A stretch of 64,000 nucleotides of DNA from Mucilaginibacter sp. JRF (GCF_015223065.1 NZ_JADFBY010000008.1:140134-204133); one strand, 5' to 3'; counted from the first letter of the stretch, positions 16,479 through 25,982 are shown. Numbers and translations: made by a program. Notes: generated from the sequence alone by a model not told the origin.

Positions 16479-17339
16479 TTAGTTATTAGTAATAGTAAAA
16501 CTGATAGGTATGGTATACCTCACCCTAACCGGACGACCGTTTTGAGTGCCCGGTTTCCAGGCTTTGGCTTTTTTAAGTACACGCAGGGCTTCCTCATCAA
16601 AACCATACCCTGCGCCTTTCTCTACTTTTATATCGGTCAGTTTGCCATCTTTTTCAATAATAAAGCTGATGAACACCCTGCCGCTTTTTCCTTCTTCAGA
16701 AGCTATTGCCGGGTAACGCAGGTTGCGGCTTAAGTATTTATTCCAACCATCCATACCATCAATTGGTTCGGGTAATGAGGTTAAACCACCTAAACCAACA
16801 GGTTCATTACTTGTGCCTTCTTCGTCTCCTGTGCCTGAGCCACCTGGCGTACCGTTATCTTTACCTTCAGGTATATTAAGTTCAGTTGCTTTACCTTCTT
16901 CATTTGTGGGGCCGATAGCTCCTTTTATATCATTGATCACCGGAGGATCTGTTTTTGCAAGCTCGTCCCTCACAACATTGGTAGGTATCGCAGTGATCTT
17001 TACCTTATCTGCTTTAGGAGCCGCTTTCGGCAATTCAGTTTTTGGTGTAGCTTCAAATACTTTTTCTTCTTTTTTAGGCGGAGTAACCATTTCCTTAAGT
17101 ACTACATCAGTTCTTTTATCCGTAGGTGAGATAAGTGGTGGCTCAATTACGGGTGATCTATGCGTAAAAGAATAAAAAGCTATACCAACACCCACTGCCG
17201 AGAATGTAATCAGCAAAGATTTTAGCATATTTGTGCCATTATGTTTCCGTAGCTCGTAAGCGCCATAGCTTTTGTTGCGGTTTTTAAATACAACATCGAG
17301 CCACTCGGTATTGTACAAATTTAATTTGGTGATAAGCAT
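16479..17339 (-). CDS. TonB family energy transducer
   Basis: A 286-residue protein with a cytoplasmic N-terminus containing the Bacteroidota-type WLDVVFKNRNKSYGAYELRK block, a transmembrane helix at about 38-58, a Pro/Lys-rich periplasmic spacer (about 70-195) and the C-terminal TonB fold (YPAIASEEGKSGRVFISFIIEKDGKLTDIKVEKGAGYGFDEEALRVLKKAKAWKPG). It transmits the energy of the proton gradient to outer-membrane receptors. The matching ExbB and ExbD are not in this window. A TonB-dependent receptor is encoded at 28693. Confidence 0.93.
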   Translation of the reverse strand: MLITKLNLYNTEWLDVVFKNRNKSYGAYELRKHNGTNMLKSLLITFSAVGVGIAFYSFTHRSPVIEPPLISPTDKRTDVVLKEMVTPPKKEEKVFEATPKTELPKAAPKADKVKITAIPTNVVRDELAKTDPPVINDIKGAIGPTNEEGKATELNIPEGKDNGTPGGSGTGDEEGTSNEPVGLGGLTSLPEPIDGMDGWNKYLSRNLRYPAIASEEGKSGRVFISFIIEKDGKLTDIKVEKGAGYGFDEEALRVLKKAKAWKPGTQNGRPVRVRYTIPISFTITNN

Positions 17340-17491
17340 ATAATTAGAATTTAGTTTTTAATTATAACGCTATTTTACAGAATAAAATTTTGTTTTTTCT
17401 ATTTAAACAGAACTTTTATTTATTTTTTATTCATCGTGCCAAATTTTTGCAAAGTCTGCAATCAAAAAGCTTTTCATTAAATTTTTTGCAT

Positions 17492-17520
17492 AAAAAAGGC
17501 CGGATCACTCCGGCCTTTAA
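17492..17520 (-). terminator. Terminator of the DUF4468 gene
   Basis: The hairpin AAAGGCCGGA / TCCGGCCTTT with loop TCAC (17495-17518) has T-rich flanks; it lies 20 bp beyond the end of the minus-strand DUF4468 gene and before TonB. Confidence 0.85.
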
Positions 17521-17539
17521 CAATATATAATTTGGTTTT

Positions 17540-18139
17540 TCACCAATCTTTCTTAACTATCGGCGCTATTTTGGGCTCTTTTTTGGCTACAGGCGCCACA
17601 GACAGAATAAAATTCTTCAAACGCTCGCCCACTCCCCTGCTATTTACAAGCACTTTTTCCAGGTAATCATCCAGATCTTTTTGGCCTAATACACGCAGAC
17701 CGTGCTCAAGCGGCGTCTTTTTACCTTTAACGGGCACAAAGTTAGCATAACGGTCGCGCTCGTAAGGTATAACTACAAAATTGGTAAGCCAGTAGCGGTA
17801 TTTACCATCCTTTACTTCGATAATGAGGTCGTAAGTTATTTTGGCATCCTCATGCTTTGATACCAGCGCTTTTTTTGATACCATAAAGCCACCCTCACCC
17901 TGTAAGGTAGCCTTACTATCTTCCTGCTTTTTAAGCTTCAGCTTATCTTTTGAATAGGCCGTTTTTAAAAAATGTAAAGCCCTTTTATATATGGTATCGG
18001 CAGTAAGCGTTGGCTGCTCCTCAACCCTATAATATATATACTTGTTATTTTCATCAAAACTCAACGAATCCTTTGGCTGAGTTTGGGCGTTAACCGTGCC
18101 GCTAATCGCCAATAACAATACTATTATCAATTTCTTCAT
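17540..18139 (-). CDS. Periplasmic DUF4468 protein
   Basis: A 199-residue exported protein with signal peptide ending NAQ at residue 19. The region 45-150 resembles DUF4468, a TBP-like fold domain found in Bacteroidota: YKRALHFLKTAYSKDKLKLKKQEDSKATLQGEGGFMV followed by ITYDLIIEVKDGKYRYWLTNFVV. The C-terminal 40 residues are basic. No enzymatic motif is visible, and the family has no established function. It stands between the TonB gene and a porin gene on the same strand, separated by terminators on both sides, so it is probably a single-gene unit. Confidence 0.82.
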   Translation of the reverse strand: MKKLIIVLLLAISGTVNAQTQPKDSLSFDENNKYIYYRVEEQPTLTADTIYKRALHFLKTAYSKDKLKLKKQEDSKATLQGEGGFMVSKKALVSKHEDAKITYDLIIEVKDGKYRYWLTNFVVIPYERDRYANFVPVKGKKTPLEHGLRVLGQKDLDDYLEKVLVNSRGVGERLKNFILSVAPVAKKEPKIAPIVKKDW

Positions 18140-18151
18140 CCTGTAAATATA

Positions 18152-18189
18152 AAAAAAGCCGCCCCTTTTTTACAGGTAGCGGCCTTTAC
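18152..18189 (-). terminator. Terminator of the porin gene
   Basis: On the minus strand GGCCGCTACC pairs with the GGGGCGGC side around a T/A-rich loop, then T run (18152-18158). It lies about 35 bp past the porin stop and before the DUF4468 gene start. Confidence 0.7.
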
Positions 18190-18219
18190 AAAAAATCAAC
18201 TTAAACTAAATTATTTTTG

Positions 18220-19254
18220 TTAGAATGCGTACACCGCTGCCAGCACGAACTGACCGGCACTTTTTGATGGCGCACCACTCTTTTTGGTAAACACAGCATC
18301 GTTGCTCATATTATCTAAGCGAACTTCGGGAATAAAATTAAGCGGACCGGCTTTGATGTTAGCCGTAGCGGTTATTGCCACAACTGATTCGCCCGGCGCA
18401 GGGCCAAAGGTTTCTAAAACACCCGATTTTGTTTTGAAATACTCGCCACGTAAACCAAAGGTAACTGATTTTGATACGGCCAGCTGCGGATACAGCGCCA
18501 CACCGGTAAAGCCACCTGCATCATCAGCCGCTGAGTAATCGGCAGCGTTAAGGCCCAGCTTAAAGGCATCAGTAATTTGATAGGCAGTAGTAAGGTCGAA
18601 CTCGGTACCTGATGTTTTACCGGTAAGCACGTTCAAATATGCCGACCAGCCCTCAACAGGCGTTAAGGCCAACTGAGCACCAAAGTTGTTCATTTTACTA
18701 ATGGTGTTGTAAGAGTTCCAGGCATCATTAAATACACCGGCCATTAAGCTCACCTTATCAGTAAAGGTATAAGCAAACTTTAAACCCGCGTTTTGGAACG
18801 GACCATTAGTGAACATGTACGATGTTGAGTAGTTAAAGTTACCTACAGGGCTGATCACCTCGTAACCTATAAAGGTTGACATGTAACCACCGGTAACTAC
18901 AAATTTGTCAGTAATATCATACGATACATATAAATTTTGGATGTGGTATGAATCGCCTGATGCTCCCGGTACAAGAGATTGTTCCTGACCGCGCGGGCCG
19001 AATGAAATTTCGCCTACAAAGGCGGCTTTACTCACTTTCTTTTTCAATGCGATATCGATCATACCGATTGACATTGAATTGTGATCTGAAGCGAAACTGG
19101 TTGGAAGGTTGGCGTGATCAGCAAAATCATACTTATAATAAGTATCAACCGAGCCCGTGATGGTTAAAGGCGGGTCTGTTTGCGTGGAATCCTGCGCGTT
19201 CGCAACAAAAGCTCCTGCTGTCAGTAATGACAAGAGTAAAAGTTTTCTTTTCAT
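18220..19254 (-). CDS. Outer membrane porin, putative beta-barrel BBP2 type
   Basis: A 344-residue protein with signal peptide (KRKLLLLSLLTAGAFVANAQ). The mature sequence is a succession of amphipathic strands: LTITGSVDTYYKYDF, IGMIDIALKKKVSKAAFVGEISFG, FVVTGGYMSTFIGYEV, ending with GQFVLAAVYAF, the C-terminal Phe needed for barrel insertion. It looks like the BBP2 (DUF1597) porins. It is transcribed away from the type III glutamine synthetase gene, with 505 bp between; such porins often sit next to nitrogen-assimilation genes in this phylum, so a role in nitrogen-source entry is possible. Confidence 0.82.
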   Translation of the reverse strand: MKRKLLLLSLLTAGAFVANAQDSTQTDPPLTITGSVDTYYKYDFADHANLPTSFASDHNSMSIGMIDIALKKKVSKAAFVGEISFGPRGQEQSLVPGASGDSYHIQNLYVSYDITDKFVVTGGYMSTFIGYEVISPVGNFNYSTSYMFTNGPFQNAGLKFAYTFTDKVSLMAGVFNDAWNSYNTISKMNNFGAQLALTPVEGWSAYLNVLTGKTSGTEFDLTTAYQITDAFKLGLNAADYSAADDAGGFTGVALYPQLAVSKSVTFGLRGEYFKTKSGVLETFGPAPGESVVAITATANIKAGPLNFIPEVRLDNMSNDAVFTKKSGAPSKSAGQFVLAAVYAF

Positions 19255-19759
19255 GATAATGATTTGGATTAGTTAAGGGGTTAATGTGTGTTGATTTTTT
19301 TGGTTATTGGGTTAATTAAGTTGAAATAGTTGGTTAAATGGTTTAAATTTTAATAGTATAAAAGAAAAACAGTTAAATAAATTCGTTAAACCTTCATTTT
19401 TTTAGCACAATAACGAATATTAAGTAACTTTTTGTTTAATTTTTTTCTAAAATATAGATGGAATTCTATAAATCAAAATTTTATTTTAAATATTTTGCAT
19501 TAATATCAATATATAGGCATGTTTTTTACACAAAACATAATTAAACAGGGTCATTTTTATAACTTTTTAAAAAAATTAATAAGTTTACCATACAATCGAT
19601 TGAAAAACGGGTTTTTAAGCTGGTATTATCATAAAAAAAAATACTACTCAGAGCACTATTTAAATAAATGCTATTAAGGCCGGGTATGGGGTATTAATTA
19701 TAGTATTGTAAATACTTTATCCTATTTTTGGAAACGACCTAAAATTAGAATAACCCAAT
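19255..19759. other. Divergent regulatory region between porin and glnN
   Basis: About 505 very AT-rich bases with no open frame. It must hold the promoters for the minus-strand porin and for glnN. The best -7 match for glnN is TATTTTTG at 19723-19730. I see no clear operator, though there are many A and T runs. Confidence 0.6.
19723..19730 (+). promoter_or_regulatory. Putative -7 element of glnN
   Basis: TATTTTTG matches TAnnTTTG, 29 bases before the glnN ATG. A TTG lies upstream but with a short 14-bp spacer, so the -33 part is weak. Confidence 0.45.
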
Positions 19760-21937
19760 ATGTCGAATACCCGATTTCAAGCCCTGCAATCGGTGCTTAA
19801 CCGTACCGTGCCGGAGATAAAAGCGCCATCCGCTAAAATTTCAGAGTTTTATGGCGCTAACGTTTTCGATAAAAAGAAAATGAAGGAGTACCTGTCTGAC
19901 GATGCTTTCGCGAGCGTTATCAACTCCATAGAACATGGCGAGCCTATACAGCGCGATATGGCCGAGCAAGTGGCATCAGCCATGCGTGCCTGGGCTATTA
20001 ATAAAGGCGCTACACATTATACCCACTGGTTTCAGCCACTTACAGGCAGCACTGCCGAAAAGCACGACTCGTTTTTTGAGCCTACGGCTGATGGCGGCGC
20101 TATAGAACGTTTCTCGGGCGATGCCCTGGCACAACAGGAGCCTGATGCATCGAGCTTTCCGAGTGGTGGTATACGCAATACTTTTGAGGCCCGCGGCTAT
20201 ACCGCTTGGGACCCATCATCGCCCGCGTTTCTGATGGGGCGTACCTTATGTATACCTACCGTATTTGTATCATACACCGGCGAGGCACTTGATTATAAGG
20301 TTCCCTTATTAAAGGCATTGACGGCACTTGATAAGGCAGCTGTTGATGTGTGCCATTATTTTGATAAGAGTATCGAGAAGGTAAACGCCTCATTAGGTAT
20401 TGAGCAGGAATACTTTTTGGTTGATATAGCCTTATTTAATGCAAGGCCCGATCTGTACCTGACAGGGCGTACTCTGTTTGGCCACATCTCCGCTAAAAAC
20501 CAGCAGCTGGAGGATCATTATTTTGGTTCGATACCTGAACGTGTGCTGGCCTTTATGCAGGATATGGAAACCGAAGCCTTATTATTAGGCATACCATTAA
20601 AAACCCGCCACAATGAGGTTGCACCATCGCAGTTTGAGTGCGCGCCTATATATGAGGAGATCAACCTGGCTATTGACCATAACCAATTGTTGATGGATTT
20701 GATGGATCGTGTAGCCAAGCGACATAACTTTAAAGTATTGCTGCACGAAAAACCTTATGCCGGCATCAATGGCTCGGGCAAGCACAATAATTGGAGCATG
20801 ATCACCAATACGGGCAAAAACCTGCTATCGCCAGGCAAAACGCCTAAGAACAACCTGATGTTCCTTACATTTTTTGTAAACACCATTAAGGCGGTTTACG
20901 AGCATGCCGACCTGTTGCGCGCCTCCATCGCCTCAGTAAATAACGATCACCGTTTGGGTGCTAATGAAGCGCCGCCTGCTATCATCTCTATATTTTTAGG
21001 CAGCCAGCTTAGCGAGGTGCTTGACGAGATAGAAACATCGCGCTTAAGCAAAAAAATAAAAGAGGAAAACACCCTATGGCAAGGTATCCCGAAGATACCT
21101 CAGATATTAGCGGACAATACCGACCGTAACCGCACCTCTCCTTTCGCCTTTACGGGTAATAAGTTTGAGTTGCGTGCCGTGGGTTCATCAGCTAACTCGG
21201 CCAGCCCGATGACGGTATTGAACCTGATCGTGGCCGATCAGCTTAAAAAATTCAAGGTTGACGTTGACAAGCTCCTGAAAAAAGGCGAGAAAAAAGATGT
21301 TGCCCTGATGATGACCATTAAACGCTATCTGAAAGAATCGCGCAGCATACGTTTTGAGGGCAATGGCTACAGTGAGGATTGGGAGAAAGAAGCCGAAGCT
21401 CGTGGCCTGTCGAACATCAAAACCACTCCAAAAGCACTTGATGTAATGATAACCGAAAAAACCGCCGAGCTTTTTGAAAGCACTGCCGTATTTACCCCAC
21501 GCGAGGCACATGCCCGCCACGAAATATTGTTGGAAAGCTATTACAAAAAGGTACAGATAGAAGCCCGTGTTATGGGCGAACTGGCTAATAACGTGATCAT
21601 TCCGGCGGCTATTGCTTACCAAAGCAAACTGGTTGAGAACGTAAGGGGATTGAAAGATATAGGTTTGGATAAAAGCACCTATCAGGCACAGATAGATATT
21701 ATCACCAAACTATCAGAGCATATCAACTTTGTAAAAAACAATGTTGAGGAGATGGTACAGGCACGTAAAAACATCAACAACAACGTTGAGGATGTTCGCC
21801 AGAAAGCCATTGATTACGATGAAAAGGTACGTTCGTACTTTCAGCCGATACGTTATCATGTTGACAAGCTCGAACAACTGGTTGACGATTCGCTTTGGCC
21901 ACTGCCAAAATTCAGGGAATTATTATTCTTTAAATAA
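19760..21937 (+). CDS. glnN: Glutamine synthetase type III
   Basis: This 725-residue enzyme makes glutamine from glutamate, ammonia and ATP. The size and the N-terminal domain (FGANVFDKKKMKEYLSDDAF-like) are those of GSIII, not the 450-residue GSI. Family blocks seen are THYTHWFQPLTGSTAEKHDSF, SIEKVNASLGIEQEYFLVD, LKTRHNEVAPSQFECAPIYEEINLAIDHNQ, HEKPYAGINGSGKHNNWSM and RLGANEAPPAIISIFLG. The C-terminal portion has long helices (to residue 715). GSIII is the common glutamine synthetase in Bacteroidota. It is divergent from a porin gene and convergent with the ClC gene, with which it shares a terminator. Confidence 0.97.
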   Translation: MSNTRFQALQSVLNRTVPEIKAPSAKISEFYGANVFDKKKMKEYLSDDAFASVINSIEHGEPIQRDMAEQVASAMRAWAINKGATHYTHWFQPLTGSTAEKHDSFFEPTADGGAIERFSGDALAQQEPDASSFPSGGIRNTFEARGYTAWDPSSPAFLMGRTLCIPTVFVSYTGEALDYKVPLLKALTALDKAAVDVCHYFDKSIEKVNASLGIEQEYFLVDIALFNARPDLYLTGRTLFGHISAKNQQLEDHYFGSIPERVLAFMQDMETEALLLGIPLKTRHNEVAPSQFECAPIYEEINLAIDHNQLLMDLMDRVAKRHNFKVLLHEKPYAGINGSGKHNNWSMITNTGKNLLSPGKTPKNNLMFLTFFVNTIKAVYEHADLLRASIASVNNDHRLGANEAPPAIISIFLGSQLSEVLDEIETSRLSKKIKEENTLWQGIPKIPQILADNTDRNRTSPFAFTGNKFELRAVGSSANSASPMTVLNLIVADQLKKFKVDVDKLLKKGEKKDVALMMTIKRYLKESRSIRFEGNGYSEDWEKEAEARGLSNIKTTPKALDVMITEKTAELFESTAVFTPREAHARHEILLESYYKKVQIEARVMGELANNVIIPAAIAYQSKLVENVRGLKDIGLDKSTYQAQIDIITKLSEHINFVKNNVEEMVQARKNINNNVEDVRQKAIDYDEKVRSYFQPIRYHVDKLEQLVDDSLWPLPKFRELLFFK

Positions 21938-21938
21938 C

Positions 21939-21978
21939 AAAAACAAAGGGCTTCCAAATTTGGAAGCCCTTTGTTTTT
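21939..21978. terminator. Bidirectional terminator between glnN and ClC gene
   Basis: A perfect 18-bp stem without a loop to speak of (AAACAAAGGGCTTCCAAA and its complement, 21941-21976), flanked by A and T runs, serves the two convergent genes. Confidence 0.9.
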
Positions 21979-23764
21979 AATGATGCGCGAACAGATCGGT
22001 CTGTTTATGCTGGGCTATAAATGCCTCGCGATATTTAGCCAGTAATGACGATTTGGATACGAAACCAATAAACTGTCCATCCTTAACCACGGGTAACTGC
22101 CATACCTCCAACTTATCAAACTGTTTCATCACGGCATCCACCGGCTGATCGTACTGAATAATTGCCGGAGGCGTGATCATGATCTCGGCAACGGCATGAT
22201 CGCCAAAATCCTCAGTAAATAACTGTTTGCGTATCTCGTCAACCAAAACCACACCTTCAATCTCTTTTCGCTGGTTAAGCACCGCAAAAATATTAGCCTG
22301 GCTTTGCGATATCACCTTATAAAAATCGCGTATTTGCAACTCCTTATTTACCGATGTAAAGTTACGGTTGATCACACTATCAATAGCGATAGATGAGAGC
22401 ATATCGTAATCATGATCGGGGTGTATATTACGCTCGTGCACCAGATCGTGCCAATACATATTGTGCGGGTTAAAATGGCGCGATATAATATATGATATAG
22501 CCGATACGATCATCAATGGGATAAACAACACATATCCACCGGTAATTTCGGCTATCAAAAATATGGCAGTTAACGGGGCGTGCAGCACACCACTTAAAGC
22601 ACCGGCCATGCCTACGGCGATGAAGTTACTTGTATTTAAATGCACCAAACCAGTAAGGTTGCAGCCATAAGCAATAAATAAGCCCAGGAATGCGCCTGTA
22701 AACATCGTCGGCGCAAAGGTACCGCCATTACCGCCGGAACCGATGGTGATGCCCGCTGCGATAATCTTCATAAAAATCAACAGCGCGATAAAGCCCAGTA
22801 AGGCCAGCGGATGGTTCAAATATTCACTGAATATGGACTGATCTTTTATAGCCTCGATATTACCGTTTAGCGCTTGTTGCAACTCGTGATAGCCCTCGCC
22901 AAACAGAGGCGGCAGCAGTAAGATCAATACCCCCAACAACAATCCACCTAATGCGGCCCTCACATACCGGTTTTGTTTTATAAATATCCCCTTTTCGAGT
23001 TTACCGGCAACGGTTGTTATATATACCGAAGTTAAGCCCGATAGTATACCTAACAATATATAGAAAGGTAAGGCATTCATAACCCAACCCTCGGTAGCCA
23101 GGTGGAATAACTGACTTGAGTACAAAACCTTTGATACCACAACTCCGGTTGCTGAAGCTATTAATAAAGGTATAAAGGTTGGTATAGTGATCTCACCTAT
23201 CAATAACTCCAGCGAAAAAAGCACACCCGCTATAGGGCTGTTAAATACCGCCGCGATACCGGCTGATGTACCGGCCGCGAGCAATACCGTTTTCTCGTAC
23301 GATGAAAGGTTGAAGAACCGGCCAGTATTGGAGCCTATAGCCGCGCCTGTACAAACAATTGGCGCCTCTAAACCCGACGAGCCACCGAAACCTACAGTTA
23401 ACGAGCTGCTTATTAAATGCGAATAAACGTTATTGAACAATATGTTCGATCGGTTACGTTTGATGTTTACCAGGATGTTGCCTATACCCTTCTGTATCTT
23501 ATCGCGGTTTATCAGGTGCAAGTAAGCTACAGTACCCAGTATACCCAGCGCCGGTAAAAACACATATATAAAGTGATATGGCAGGTGCGATGATATATTA
23601 CGGCTCAGATCCTCCATAAAATGCACCAAAAACTTCAACACCACTGCCGCAAGTCCGCCGATGAGGCCAACAAATACACTGCAATAGATCAGGAAATTGC
23701 GTTGACTGTTAAGCTTTAGGCGTGTTCGGTTTAGTTTATAGGTAAGCGTTTTTAGTATATACAT
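21977..23764 (-). CDS. ClC family chloride channel/transporter with CBS domains
   Basis: A 595-residue membrane protein with about ten hydrophobic helices in the first 430 residues, followed by a pair of CBS domains (about 450-585). ClC motifs are present: GSSGLEAPIV with the gating glutamate at E133, GSGGNGGTFAPTMFTGA (the G-x-F-x-P block), and GALSGVLHAPLTAIFLIAEITGGY. Bacterial ClC proteins with the gating Glu are mostly H+/Cl- exchangers; which ion it moves cannot be read from sequence. The CBS pair suggests adenine-nucleotide sensing. Its stop lies inside the terminator it shares with glnN. Confidence 0.93.
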   Translation of the reverse strand: MYILKTLTYKLNRTRLKLNSQRNFLIYCSVFVGLIGGLAAVVLKFLVHFMEDLSRNISSHLPYHFIYVFLPALGILGTVAYLHLINRDKIQKGIGNILVNIKRNRSNILFNNVYSHLISSSLTVGFGGSSGLEAPIVCTGAAIGSNTGRFFNLSSYEKTVLLAAGTSAGIAAVFNSPIAGVLFSLELLIGEITIPTFIPLLIASATGVVVSKVLYSSQLFHLATEGWVMNALPFYILLGILSGLTSVYITTVAGKLEKGIFIKQNRYVRAALGGLLLGVLILLLPPLFGEGYHELQQALNGNIEAIKDQSIFSEYLNHPLALLGFIALLIFMKIIAAGITIGSGGNGGTFAPTMFTGAFLGLFIAYGCNLTGLVHLNTSNFIAVGMAGALSGVLHAPLTAIFLIAEITGGYVLFIPLMIVSAISYIISRHFNPHNMYWHDLVHERNIHPDHDYDMLSSIAIDSVINRNFTSVNKELQIRDFYKVISQSQANIFAVLNQRKEIEGVVLVDEIRKQLFTEDFGDHAVAEIMITPPAIIQYDQPVDAVMKQFDKLEVWQLPVVKDGQFIGFVSKSSLLAKYREAFIAQHKQTDLFAHH

Positions 23765-23818
23765 AACGAATTTCGATGATGTAGTATTTTTAGAGGTTTA
23801 AAAAAAGCGATTAAGCCG

Positions 23819-23826
23819 TATATTTG
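23819..23826 (+). promoter_or_regulatory. -7 element abutting the purM start
   Basis: TATATTTG is a full TAnnTTTG match ending three bases before ATG 23830. No good TTTG lies 19-21 bp upstream. If functional, the mRNA would be leaderless or nearly so. Confidence 0.4.
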
Positions 23827-23829
23827 CCC

Positions 23830-25011
23830 ATGACTTCTTCGCAAAGATATGATCAGCGCGGCGTGTCGGCATCAAAGGATGATGTGCACAACGCGATCAA
23901 AAACATCGACAAAGGTATATATCCTAAAGCTTTTTGTAAGATAATTCCTGATATTTTAACTAACGACCCTGCCTTTTGCAATATTATGCATGCTGATGGC
24001 GCGGGCACAAAATCCTCATTAGCTTATACTTACTGGAAAGAAACCGGTGATATTTCAGTGTGGCGCGGTATTGCTCAGGATGCTATCATTATGAATATTG
24101 ACGACCTCCTTTGCGTAGGCGCGGTAGATAATATACTGCTATCATCAACTATCGGCCGTAATAAAAACCTGATACCCGGCGAAGTTATTGCTGCTATTAT
24201 AAACGGCACCGAAGAAATTTTAGCCGAGCTGCGCGATGCCGGCATAGGCATTTACTCTACGGGCGGCGAAACCGCTGATGTAGGCGATCTGGTGCGTACC
24301 ATCATTGTGGACTCGACCGTTACCTGCCGGATGGAGCGTGACGATGTTATATCAAACCACCGAATAAAACCGGGCAATGTTATTGTAGGCCTGGCCTCAT
24401 ACGGACAAGCCACTTACGAAACTGAATACAACGGTGGTATGGGCAGCAACGGCCTAACCTCGGCAAGGCACGATGTTTTCAATAAAACAATCGCCGAAAA
24501 ATACCCGGAAAGCTATGATGCCGGTATTCCTTACGATCTGATCTTCTCGGGCTCAAAAAGCCTTACCGATAAAATAGATATTGGCAATGGCCAAACCGTC
24601 ACTGCTGGCAAGCTGGTATTATCACCAACCCGTACTTACGCGCCTATCATCAAGGCTATCTTAGAAAAATATCGCTCGCAAATTGATGGCATGGTACATT
24701 GCAGCGGCGGCGCGCAAACCAAGGTATTACACTTTGTGGATGACGTCCATGTAATAAAGGATAACCTTTTCCCGGTGCCGCCATTATTTAAGCTGATACA
24801 CGAGGAATCGGGCACGTCATGGCAGGAAATGTATAAGGTATTTAACATGGGGCACCGCATGGAGCTTTATGTACCTGAAAGCATTGCTGCCGATATTATT
24901 GCCATATCAAAAAGCTTTAATGTAGATGCGCAGATCATCGGCCGTGTTGAGGCTGCTGATAAAAAGCAGGTAACTATACAATCAGAATTTGGCGAGTTTG
25001 TATATAACTAA
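23830..25011 (+). CDS. purM: Phosphoribosylaminoimidazole synthetase-like protein PurM
   Basis: A 393-residue AIR-synthetase superfamily protein that would close the imidazole ring of FGAM in purine synthesis. The N-terminal half has MHADGAGTKSSLAYTY and DISVWRGIAQDAIIMNIDDLLCVGA, the second half has GLASYGQATYETEYNGGMGSNGLTSARHD and MVHCSGGAQTKVLHFVD, the conserved blocks of the family. It is about 45 residues longer than E. coli PurM, as is common in Bacteroidota. The start is ATG 23830; a TTG two codons earlier is also open. It is divergent from the ClC gene and convergent with rpoD. Confidence 0.92.
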   Translation: MTSSQRYDQRGVSASKDDVHNAIKNIDKGIYPKAFCKIIPDILTNDPAFCNIMHADGAGTKSSLAYTYWKETGDISVWRGIAQDAIIMNIDDLLCVGAVDNILLSSTIGRNKNLIPGEVIAAIINGTEEILAELRDAGIGIYSTGGETADVGDLVRTIIVDSTVTCRMERDDVISNHRIKPGNVIVGLASYGQATYETEYNGGMGSNGLTSARHDVFNKTIAEKYPESYDAGIPYDLIFSGSKSLTDKIDIGNGQTVTAGKLVLSPTRTYAPIIKAILEKYRSQIDGMVHCSGGAQTKVLHFVDDVHVIKDNLFPVPPLFKLIHEESGTSWQEMYKVFNMGHRMELYVPESIAADIIAISKSFNVDAQIIGRVEAADKKQVTIQSEFGEFVYN

Positions 25012-25027
25012 GCCAAAACATAGAACA

Positions 25028-25068
25028 AGAAAAAGCCCCGTTTCAAATTGAAGCGGGGCTTTTTTTAT
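25028..25068. terminator. Bidirectional terminator between purM and rpoD
   Basis: AAAAGCCCCGTTTC pairs with GAAGCGGGGCTTTT around AAATT (25031-25062), with T and A runs on either side, suiting the two convergent genes. Confidence 0.9.
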
Positions 25069-25070
25069 GA

Positions 25071-25931
25071 TTAACCCAAGTAAGATTTCAGGATCTTACT
25101 TCTTGAGGTATGCCTTAATCTTTGCAGAGCTTTATCTTTTATCTGCCTTACACGCTCACGTGTCAGGTTGAACTTTTCGCCAATTTCTTCAAGCGACAGC
25201 GGATGGTTGGTACCTAAACCAAAGAACAATACAATGATTTCGCGCTCACGCTCAGTTAAGGTTGATAACGAACGTTTGATCTCCTCTGATAATGATTCGT
25301 TGATCAGTATCGAGTCGGTATTTGGTTCGTGGTTCTCCAATACATCCAACAATGTATTTTCTTCACCCTGAACAAACGGCGCATCCATTGATACGTGACG
25401 GCCTGAGTTACTCAACGTGTCAGATATCTTATCAACCGTAGTTTCCAATATATCGGCCAGTTCTTCAGGTGATGGCTCACGCTCGTACTCCTGCTCTAAT
25501 TTAGAGAAAGCCTTGCTGATCTTGCTTAATGAACCTACCTGGTTCAATGGCAAACGCACAATACGAGATTGCTCGGCGATAGCCTGCAATATCGACTGGC
25601 GAATCCACCATACAGCGTACGAAATGAATTTGAAACCCTTAGTTTCATCAAAACGCTTAGCCGCTTTGATCAAGCCGAGGTTACCCTCATTTATAAGGTC
25701 GCCCAGTGTTAAGCCCTGGTTTTGATATTGTTTTGCAACAGAAACAACAAAGCGAAGGTTAGTTTTGGTTAAGCGCTCAAGAGCAGCTTGGTCGCCTTCG
25801 CGTATCTTTTGTGCTAATATTACTTCTTCTTCGGCAGTTATCAGGTCAACTTTACCAATCTCGTGAAGATATTTATCAAGTGATTGTGACTCACGATTGG
25901 TAATTGATTGTGTTATTTTGAGTTGTCTCAT
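25071..25931 (-). CDS. rpoD: Primary RNA polymerase sigma factor (RpoD/SigA)
   Basis: A 286-residue sigma-70 factor with all core regions: region 1.2 (SLDKYLHEIGKVDLITAEEEVILAQKI), region 2 (LRFVVSVAKQYQNQGLTLGDLINEGNLGLIKAAKRFDETKGFKFISYAVWWIRQSI), region 3 and region 4 (LTEREREIIVLFFGLG..LSLEEIGEKFNLTRERVRQIKDKALQRLR). It lacks the long acidic region 1.1 and the non-conserved insert, as is normal for the Bacteroidota primary factor, which reads the TTTG/TAnnTTTG promoters seen in this window. A -7 match TACCTTTG lies upstream at 25975-25982. Confidence 0.96.
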   Translation of the reverse strand: MRQLKITQSITNRESQSLDKYLHEIGKVDLITAEEEVILAQKIREGDQAALERLTKTNLRFVVSVAKQYQNQGLTLGDLINEGNLGLIKAAKRFDETKGFKFISYAVWWIRQSILQAIAEQSRIVRLPLNQVGSLSKISKAFSKLEQEYEREPSPEELADILETTVDKISDTLSNSGRHVSMDAPFVQGEENTLLDVLENHEPNTDSILINESLSEEIKRSLSTLTEREREIIVLFFGLGTNHPLSLEEIGEKFNLTRERVRQIKDKALQRLRHTSRSKILKSYLG

Positions 25932-25974
25932 CTATTTATATAACCTCAATTCTTTTGATTTAGAATAGAACGTG

Positions 25975-25982
25975 CAAAGGTA
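25975..25982 (-). promoter_or_regulatory. Putative -7 element of rpoD
   Basis: On the minus strand TACCTTTG matches TAnnTTTG, 44 bases before the rpoD start codon. The -33 part is not clear. Confidence 0.45.

Noticed and set aside
16723..17175. 150-codon Pro/Ser-rich frame opposite tonB
   Set aside because: It is the mirror of the low-complexity TonB spacer and has no signal or family feature.
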